A stretch of 64,000 nt of DNA from Opisthorchis felineus (lineage: Eukaryota; Platyhelminthes; Trematoda; Opisthorchiida; Opisthorchiidae), in the NCBI GenBank assembly GCA_004794785.1, contig SJOL01006408.1, positions 1,958,128-2,022,127 of the forward strand, in the 5' to 3' direction. This document shows positions 44,861 to 64,000 of the stretch, in pieces. Positions within the stretch are counted from its first letter, which is position 1. Each line of letters opens with the position of its first letter. Position numbers and translations under genes: made by a program. Under the pieces are notes generated by a model. The model saw nothing but the letters and a program-made list of their open reading frames with translations. It was not told the DNA's origin and made no database searches.

Positions 44861-47740
44861 CGGTAACCTGTCAAAATCCATAACCTAAATGAGGCTCGGA
44901 CTATAGAATTAAGTGCTCGCTGTCGTGACTCTAAATGTTTCATAGCAGGAATACCGATGCTGTCGAAATGCATCTGCCACTGCTGATCTAAACTCACTAG
45001 TCTACCTGTGACTGTTGGGACATGTGCTCTAACCGGATCGAGTAACTGGGCTAATAATCGAACATTTACCACTAAATATGACTAAGAAGCCACAAACCCT
45101 TGAGCACAGCAGTAGTGGTTCGTTTAAGTTTTTATAGTAACAGATTAAAATGAATTGCGGGACATCGCGAAAGTCTGCGAAGTGCGTGAATAAGTGTCGG
45201 CCCAAAAACCATCATCTTGTATAGGCTGTCCGCAAGCCTAATTACAACGATGCTCAGGCAGATCTTCGTTGATTCGTTTCACTGAGTAAAATCACGAGCT
45301 GAGCGAAGATAACCGTAAAATGGTTGTGGTATACAGTAAAGTATTCCTACTAGATGACGTAACGATACACTGATTTGCTGTCTATACAGTCCACCCTCAC
45401 CATAACATCATCCTCAGCATTCCGGAAGAATTGCCGGCTGACAAGGGTCGTCTTGAAAAAGCCCCGTATTAAAACTGGACTTATGTATAAAGAATGCAAC
45501 AAATGAAGGTTCCGTTACTTTATTTCCTGGAACGCGCTTCCTGTAAACAGTCAGCTTTACCGGCCAGGGATCTGTACAATATCTCATCACCCTTTATCTC
45601 TAGTCTGGATGATGGAATGAACTCTCTTACGAAACATTTTTTGTGTTAATTTGTCTTTGTCCAAATCTGAAGCGTTGTGATGCCCGTGCATCATTAAAAC
45701 TGTTTCCCAGCCTTTTAGGCAGGCGTGGTGCTAACAAACGGTGATGGGCGTCAAGCGTATATTATACGACGCAATTTTTCAGATCCACAGTGCGCCACAT
45801 AAGCTTAGTGAAATAATTTGGCTAGAATCTTCGAAGTCTGGTGATTTGCTTAAAACACAAACATTCCTTTTTACATGCGCTGAAAGCGGTCGAAGTTCGC
45901 AATTATATTTGGTGAGAGATATTCAGCTGCAACCTCGCCTTCCTACGCATTTTCCAACAGCCAAAAATGAAAATTGATAGAGGTCCCCCATGAAACCGCA
46001 CTCATGTTTACGTTAGAAAGAAACACTGTGACGATGATAACAATCTTTGTGTATATGGGTTTTCCCATAATAGCATCGGACGAAACTGAAATATGAGCTT
46101 CCACATCTTTGCGGTCTTTGCAGGCTATCAGACTAGTCAGCGTTGTGGAGCGTCTTCGAACAGAGATATCGGTCGAAGGACTCTAATCTGTCAGTATAAA
46201 TTTCTAGTCCTCCACTACAGTCACAACGAGGTGTTGTGGTTGTGCCAAACGAAATTGAGTAACACGGTTCACAACGCGAATGGTACTGTTGCAACAGACC
46301 TACAGCTAAGAGAACATGTATCAAGTCACGTAGCCCGTTTGACGGATTGAACCAAATTAGGTAAACCGGTATCGATGAAAAGATGGTCAAAGGAGGGACG
46401 TGAGAGAAAACAAGTTTGTGAAACCCCACAAATAACAAGTGACATATAATGAGCGTACATTGTAGAAGAATGGTTAGTACGTTCGATACGAGTTACGACA
46501 TCACTTCCGCTCGCCGCCATATTTTAAGATAGCGGAGGATGATGCGATAATGAGGGTGAGTCGCGTAGGTCAAAGTTTCCCCGACGGCACAGCGATGGTA
46601 TCAGTGAACACGTGAATGATTGATGATATCTTTCGTCCTGAGGTCCTCAGCACAAAGGACTGTAGCTATCAATGCCGTTGGTCATGGTTTCCATGCTCCA
46701 CTGCCTTTGGAACGTTTGCAGCCTAAGCAAATTTGATAGAAGAGTGGTCGGCGAAGCGCGTGGTCTGACAGATGGCTGACTCGTGTGAGACCGATGGAGT
46801 TTTGCTGTCTGATCCATCGTGGGAGAGTTGGACTATTCCAAAAAATAACCTATCATTAATGACCCGAGTCAAAGACCGATAGTTAGTGTGGCCTTAACCA
46901 TAAACGTATCTGGGACGCAACGCAGGCATAATAACCACCTGATCCGATTCTGACCAAGAGTACGCCAGCAGCAAGCAAAAGGTGATGCTTTCGATATACC
47001 AATTTCGAAATAGCTACTAACGTACATCAGCATGCGGTCGCTGGTGTCACCACATCCTTCGCTCCTAAAGTGCATCTAACCTGACATCAAATGCCCGTGA
47101 CAGTATTCACTACAACGATATGAATTCTAGATGCTCCAATGGGCAACGTATCGAGTTGATCGAAAACATCCAGTTGGACAGATTGGCGCTGCAGTGGGTT
47201 TCCAATAGGCAGAGATAAAAACAAAAGAATGTTTACCGCCCAACTAGGAATTCGCCCTAGACTACGGCTATATTTTGACAGTTTGCTGGTACATACGCAC
47301 GGCATTAATTGAAATTGTCCGATATCCAGTCAACCCCGAAAGAGAGAGTTAACTAGACCCTGGAAGAGTTGTTGACAGTGCCCTCCTTGTCCATATAGAT
47401 TCCACACCAAAAAGGTGACAAGGAGACAAAAGGACTACTGGGTCATGTTAGTCTGAGTTTCACACATCCACCCTCGAGGTCACAGCAAAATCACACACCC
47501 AAGCCCGATTGTGATGTAAACCAGACCCGCATGGATGCAGCTGATTGAGTGCAAATGTATGGGCGCTCAGTTTACAACCTGCAGTCAACACACGATCTAC
47601 TGTCAAATTCGGGTAAAAAATATCATATTAAGAGAGTACGTTCATGGTAAAACCATCCCGTCCAAACTGCTGAGCGCAGCTGTACACTATAGTGTGACAG
47701 CTCTTGTACACGGGGCAACATTGCCACCAGAACATGGTGG
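44861..47740. other. No confident feature between the two genes
   Basis: Several 60-100 codon ORFs on both strands (for example 46,093-46,350 and 46,133-46,438, which overlap on opposite strands) show no motif. No promoter can be called for either gene. Confidence 0.4.
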
Positions 47741-47744
47741 ATTC

Positions 47745-48690
47745 CGGCTCATCATCATCAGCTGTAAGAACTGCGTACTTGACGTACAGGGGTTATAGCT
47801 GCCAAAGTTCCGTTCACCGATGATTTGGGGAGGTGGAGTACACAGCAACGTGCTGGAGTCAATAGTGTAAACAGAGGATCGTCAGTGGACTTTTAGTTGT
47901 GGAGACTGGGAAGGGAGCTATGCATTGGAGGCAATACTCTGGATACACGAGCGTCATTGACGGCGCGACTGGGCCATGTCTGACAATGTCTCTAACCATT
48001 GATGTGTCCCATCTCAGGGTCCCCATCCAAGGAGACGGCAATGACCAACGCAGCTGAGTTTGCTGGTAACCGCTTTCACATTTCGTTGCTAAGTCGTTGT
48101 TTGATCTCCTGTGGCTCGTTTCCAGGGACGAAAAGGGCTCTTCACGGATGTCGGCCAACTGGCATATGGAGCAAATGACCAAGCCAGCGCAACCCATGGT
48201 GTGTGACCACTTCATATATCGTGGGAGAGTTATTTCTTTCGAAAACCACTCGGCGTACTTCGGCATTATTGATCACATGTTCCCACCAGACTCGGGCAAT
48301 GCACCGAAGACGATCAAACACTGAAGGTTTTTGGATGTCCTTAGCGCGCAGCGACCAGAAATCTGACCCATATATAACAATATGGGACGCACCGCAGCAT
48401 TGTAAACTCTACTCACGACGGATAAGCTGATGTCAAGCCTACACTACAGGTGATGCAGGTTCACGAAAGCTACTCTAAACTTCCCAATTCGGATGGAGAT
48501 ATCGGCCTTCGCGAGACCACCGGGACTGATACAGCTACCCAGGTAGGCAAATTTGTCTATTACCTCAATCGGCTCGTTCGAAAGCATGAGGTTAGGGCTC
48601 GAGCACACCCAGTCTTACAGCAGCACCTTAAACTTTGCAGGTGTGAAGAGCGAGCCAAACCGCGAGGTAGCGACTGAGTCACTTTCAAAA
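47745..48690 (-). mobile_element. LINE family B, 3' part
   Basis: The (GAT)n tail at 47,761-47,749 is followed on the minus strand by the 3' UTR, the post-RT block (PKYAEWFSKEITLP in a shifted frame) and the 48.4-48.7 kb stretch that matches 22.8-23.1 kb. It lies just downstream of the zinc-finger gene's stop (48,860), in the same orientation. Confidence 0.8.
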
Positions 48691-48859
48691 TGCCACCACA
48701 CCTTATCAACACACTGTATAATGACCATTTCAGAAGTAAAACTATATCAACACACCTTCTATATACACTATGTACATAATATGTACATTTCGTAGGAATT
48801 CTGAGATGAAGGAGGAACAAAGGAACACGAAAGAAACATACAGAATTATCGAAAAGGAA

Positions 48860-60546
<11,687 letters not shown>

Positions 60547-60562
60547 CTGAAATAAGTGCCCC

Positions 60563-63090
60563 CCATCATTATCATGGACAGCATGACATCAGGATTAAAC
60601 ACTGGTGTTTCGCTGCCGTACAGCCATGATTTATTTGAAAGCCTTATTGTGAAGAAAAGAATAAAGGTGGACGGGGAAGGGACTTGGTGCTACCTTACTA
60701 CAATCATTCCGAGGTGCCTACAACTTCCGACGCTCATTCAGGCAATCTGGATAGAAACTGACAATTAGCAGCCATTTCTTGCAGCGTCTACAACCAGGCG
60801 CTGTGTGGATTTCACGGCCCCCATCCCGGAAGGCGAGTATCACCAACAACACCCAAAAGCCTCGTAATCTCATTCATACCCCTTTGCCAGCTCAAGGGTT
60901 GGCCACCTCTCCGCTTCCGCCACTCCGGATTGCGCATAGAAAACAGCACTCTCTTCGGCAAACGATCGTTCCACATACGCATTACACAGCCTAACCAACA
61001 CAGCTTGTGGTGCTAGATACGTTCTTCAATGGAAGTCCTCGTTGCACAACCGAACACTCGCCTTCTAATTGTCTCGCTATGGATCCTCCGACACCAACCC
61101 ACACGAGCTATGGTTCTGAGACAACGATTGTCCAACACCTGAAGACGTCTTAGTTCAGCTGCTCGAATAGGCCACGCCTCACAGCCATACAACAAAAGCA
61201 ACACACACTATAGCCCGATACACACGTCGCTTGAGATTAAGGGATATACCGCTTTGATGCCATAGGCGTTTCAAATTAGCAAACGCGACCCGAGGCTTGC
61301 ACATTCGTGCATTGTACTCTTCTATCATACTACAATCAGAACTAATACAACTTCCAAGGTACGTAAAACGCTCTACAATTTCGAGTGGCTCTCCCTGGAT
61401 TGTAAGTGGCGTGTTCAGTGACTGCATGTCCACGAGCATGACCTTACACTTTGTGGGTGCAAAGCGCGTACCGAAGCACGGGATGACTTTGGTCAGTTCA
61501 TGCTGTGCCTTCTTCCCATATTTGAAGACGAGAACAATATTGTCTGCATATACCAGATCGACAAGGTTTTCGTCAGAAACTATTTGAACACCGGCGTTTT
61601 GGAGACCTTCCAGCGTTCGTCTCATGATCTCATCGGGCACTATCACCGAATCACCCCAGTTGTCTGGGACAGTCTTATTTTTCAAAATGCAGGCAAACAG
61701 ATCAGACAAGCGCTGACTGAGGATTTCACCCGTCTTTGAAAATGCTGGTGGGAGGTCATCCGGACCAGAAGCTCGGTGACGCTTGAAACAGCATATGCAG
61801 TCATAAACTTCCGAGGCGTATGGTGCTCCACGTTCACTGTCCAGGGTTGTACTTCAACTGTGGGCTCCAGATGAGTGGCAGCTGGTGGACACGATAACTG
61901 TTGTTCGAAGAATTCGGCTTACCGGTCGAGGCGTTCTTTATTCAAGATGGTCACTCCCTTCTGATACTTGGTGGTTTCATTCACAGGAAGTTTCCGGGGA
62001 CCGGTGGCGCACATCAACTGAAATAATCTTTGGGCATTACCGGTTTTCTGTGTCCACCACAGTTCACTGTCGGCTCGCACGCTCACATTCACTTGACGTC
62101 TGATAATTCGTCGTGTCAAGTTATGTTCGGGACCGGTTGGGACATTTCTCCGAGATTTAAGCAGTGCCACTGTTCGGTCTGATATTCAGTGCTTCAGTGA
62201 GTCTGGTAGCGCCGTGCCACAGGCAAGACTCCCAACACTGTGCAAAGAGGTGGCGGTCTCATCCCAGTGTGAATTCACATCTGATGGTGTAGCATTTGGA
62301 AGAGACTCTACAAGACGATTCTGGTGAATTCGTCTAACATCCGGATCTGCCAGTCTTTCAGTTGCCACGCGATTTTTCCGCACATTACGTGGCCCTGGAA
62401 AACTAAGGGAAAAGCGACTCTGGATGAGGGCGTGATCAGAATCCACAAATGTGCTCCAAAACGACCGGCAGTCAGTTATTGATCCGTGCAATCGGTAACT
62501 GATGGCAATGTGATCGATTTGAGTTCGTGGCCGGCACGCCGTTGGAGGACACTGTGTGGCCAGACAGCTTCGGCCATTTAGGAAGTTAGTACTGCATAAA
62601 AATAGCCTGCGGTCAGCATACAGCTTAAGCAATCGTTCACCATTGTCCGTACGTACCGAGTCCAGTCCGTGTCGACTACCTCATTGAGTCTCAGATGCGC
62701 TTAGGCTGCCCACTGGTGTATACATATCTCCAGCAACCACAACGATATCTGGGCTTTTAGCTCATCGCAACAGGGCGTCATAAAACTTTCTTTGATAGTG
62801 TCAGAGCCACAGTCAGTTGGGGCGTAAGCAGACACGATAAACAGACATCGATCAACTTCCCCCTTCTGAGACTCCTTCACGGACGTTGCCAGACGAACCG
62901 CACACAGGCGACTATCAACGGGTATCCAGTCAAGCAAGGATCCTTCCGCCCGGTGACTTAGGACAATACCAACCCCTGCACATCCCACCGCAGCAGTATC
63001 TGGATCGCCAGAGGTGCGAGACCGGAAACGAGTGGAGAGTGATGGGGCGGTTAGCTGAACCACTGTTTTGCATCTTGAATTCTTGTTTCT
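60563..63090 (-). mobile_element. LINE family A, near full span but RT core deleted
   Basis: In minus-strand order: AP-endonuclease (GVGIVLSHRAEGSLLDWIPV; FIVSAYAPTDCGSD; TQIDHIAISYRLHGSITDC; VDSDHALIQSRF) at 63,060-62,400, linker, RT N-terminal (LFACILKNKTVPDNWGDSVI), a direct join at about 61,635 to DEIMRRTLEGLQNAGVQI, YADNIVLVFKYG, AELRRLQVLDNRCLRTIARV, and the 3' UTR with a short (GAT)n tail. Several frameshifts. The element family codes for endonuclease plus reverse transcriptase; the exact clade (RTE-like) is an inference. Confidence 0.9.
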
Positions 63091-63316
63091 GATATACAGG
63101 ACACATCAATGCCAGGCAAGTCCAGTATGAGAGCAAGAGCAGCTTATTGTCTTGCTTGCTTCAGAGTGCAGACTTTGATGTCGGCAGGATAAACTGGGCG
63201 ACAAGGCTTGAAGATTAACTTCGAAATGCCAAAGGATGTCGGCGCCGAATGACGCGCAGACGTTGCTTGCAAAACTGATGCGGGACGAACGGAGTCACCA
63301 GTTCTAAGTGCTGGGC

Positions 63317-63640
63317 TTACAAGGAGAGAGTTATTAATGGGGTGGGGAGAGGGGAAGAAAAAGCATGCGAAAGAGAAAGAAGGGAGGCGTCAGCAATAGT
63401 CTGTTTTCTCTTACCCTCCCTGCTGTATGCATCAAGTAAGACGACCCGGCTGATGGCACCACACGACGGCCGATGTGGCATGAGTTTATTTGTGTATGTG
63501 CAATTCATGGTTGAACGTGGGATGGGATACTGCCAGGGCGCCCACACCTAGACAGGAGGACGATTAGGATCCGCAACCAAAGGCTTTGGCTCAAAAGCGT
63601 GTCCGCAAGGCAGCGATATTTGGGTGGAAATGCAAGTACA
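63317..63640 (-). repeat. Dispersed repeat C, copy 2
   Basis: On the minus strand, tgccacatcggccgtcgtg, gatgcatacagcagggaggg and agaaaacagactattgctg match 54,735-54,835 in the same order. Confidence 0.65.
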
Positions 63641-63654
63641 TAACCATTTTTACG

Positions 63655-63760
63655 GAACACGTCGCCACACATGTTTCAACCCGCAACCTGGAGGACCAGG
63701 ATACTGTATTGGTCAGACCTCTAACCACTGACCATTGTGAGACATAGCCCAGTCGCGCCC
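63655..63760 (-). repeat. Possible tRNA-derived SINE of another family
   Basis: On the minus strand, caatggtcagtggttagagg resembles a box A and ttgcgggttgaaaca a degenerate box B, 40-50 nt apart. No body is shared with family S. Confidence 0.4.
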
Positions 63761-63784
63761 TCACTGGCGCACGTACATCCAAGC

Positions 63785-63985
63785 TATTGCCTTCAATGCA
63801 TAGATCCCTTCCCAATCCCCCCACTTAACATTCCACTGACAGTCCTGTATTTACGTATCAATTTATCAGCTCCCGCCTCCAATGCGCAGCTACCTAACCC
63901 AAATCATCGGTGAACGAAATTGTGGCAGCTACAACCACTGTACGACAAGTAGGCGGTTCTTACAGCTGATAATGATGATGTTGAC
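63785..63985 (+). mobile_element. LINE family B, 3' end
   Basis: Reverse-complement match to 55,025-55,240: caatgcatagatcccttccc, ctccaatgcgcagct, aaatcatcggtgaacg, then a short gataatgatgatg tail. Confidence 0.8.
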
Positions 63986-64000
63986 CAACCTGGTATGCGG

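Overview
This is eukaryotic nuclear DNA, and the best fit is a parasitic flatworm, probably a digenean fluke. The coding sequence is split into short exons with GT-AG introns and one GC-AG intron. More than half of the recognisable sequence is decayed retroelement: two RTE-like non-LTR families with (GAT)n 3' tails, Penelope-like elements with GIY-YIG endonuclease remnants, tRNA-derived SINEs, and hammerhead ribozyme units like those known from schistosome SINE-like repeats. No bacterial operon, CRISPR array, rRNA gene or intact tRNA gene was seen. The species cannot be fixed from sequence alone.

Genes. Two protein-coding genes can be assembled, both on the minus strand. (1) SAMM50 (sorting and assembly machinery 50, the Omp85-family beta-barrel insertase of the mitochondrial outer membrane) runs from 43,871 down to 31,329. 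Its eight exons have compatible phases and sum to 1,494 nt, giving 497 residues plus stop. It holds an N-terminal POTRA domain, the LRGF motif and a C-terminal beta-signal. (2) A C2H2 zinc-finger gene has its last four exons at 60,546-60,414, 59,486-58,995, 53,081-53,022 and 49,000-48,860. Together they encode three tandem fingers just before the stop, two of them split by introns. Its 5' end is not recognised and may lie beyond the window.

Layout. 0-31 kb is gene-poor, with LINE, Penelope, SINE and hammerhead remnants and a 263-N gap at 20.4 kb. 31.3-43.9 kb is SAMM50, with repeats in its introns. 44-48.8 kb holds a SINE split by an LTR-like insertion, then a LINE. 48.9-60.5 kb is the zinc-finger gene, whose introns hold LINEs, SINEs, a Penelope fragment and a 798-N gap. 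60.6-64 kb holds an internally deleted LINE and further repeats.

Most notable system. Two distinct families of type I hammerhead ribozyme motif are scattered through the window, and both are associated with SINE or Penelope-like sequence. In the best copy of each family the stem III strand is self-complementary (ACCGGU in one, ACAGCUGU in the other). This favours dimeric hammerheads and, where two motifs lie in tandem 293 bp apart (8.5-8.9 kb), excision of a unit-length RNA. Hammerhead SINEs are known in schistosomes, so the class is not new; the arrangement and the two-family coexistence are what merit a look. All fold statements here are by eye and untested.
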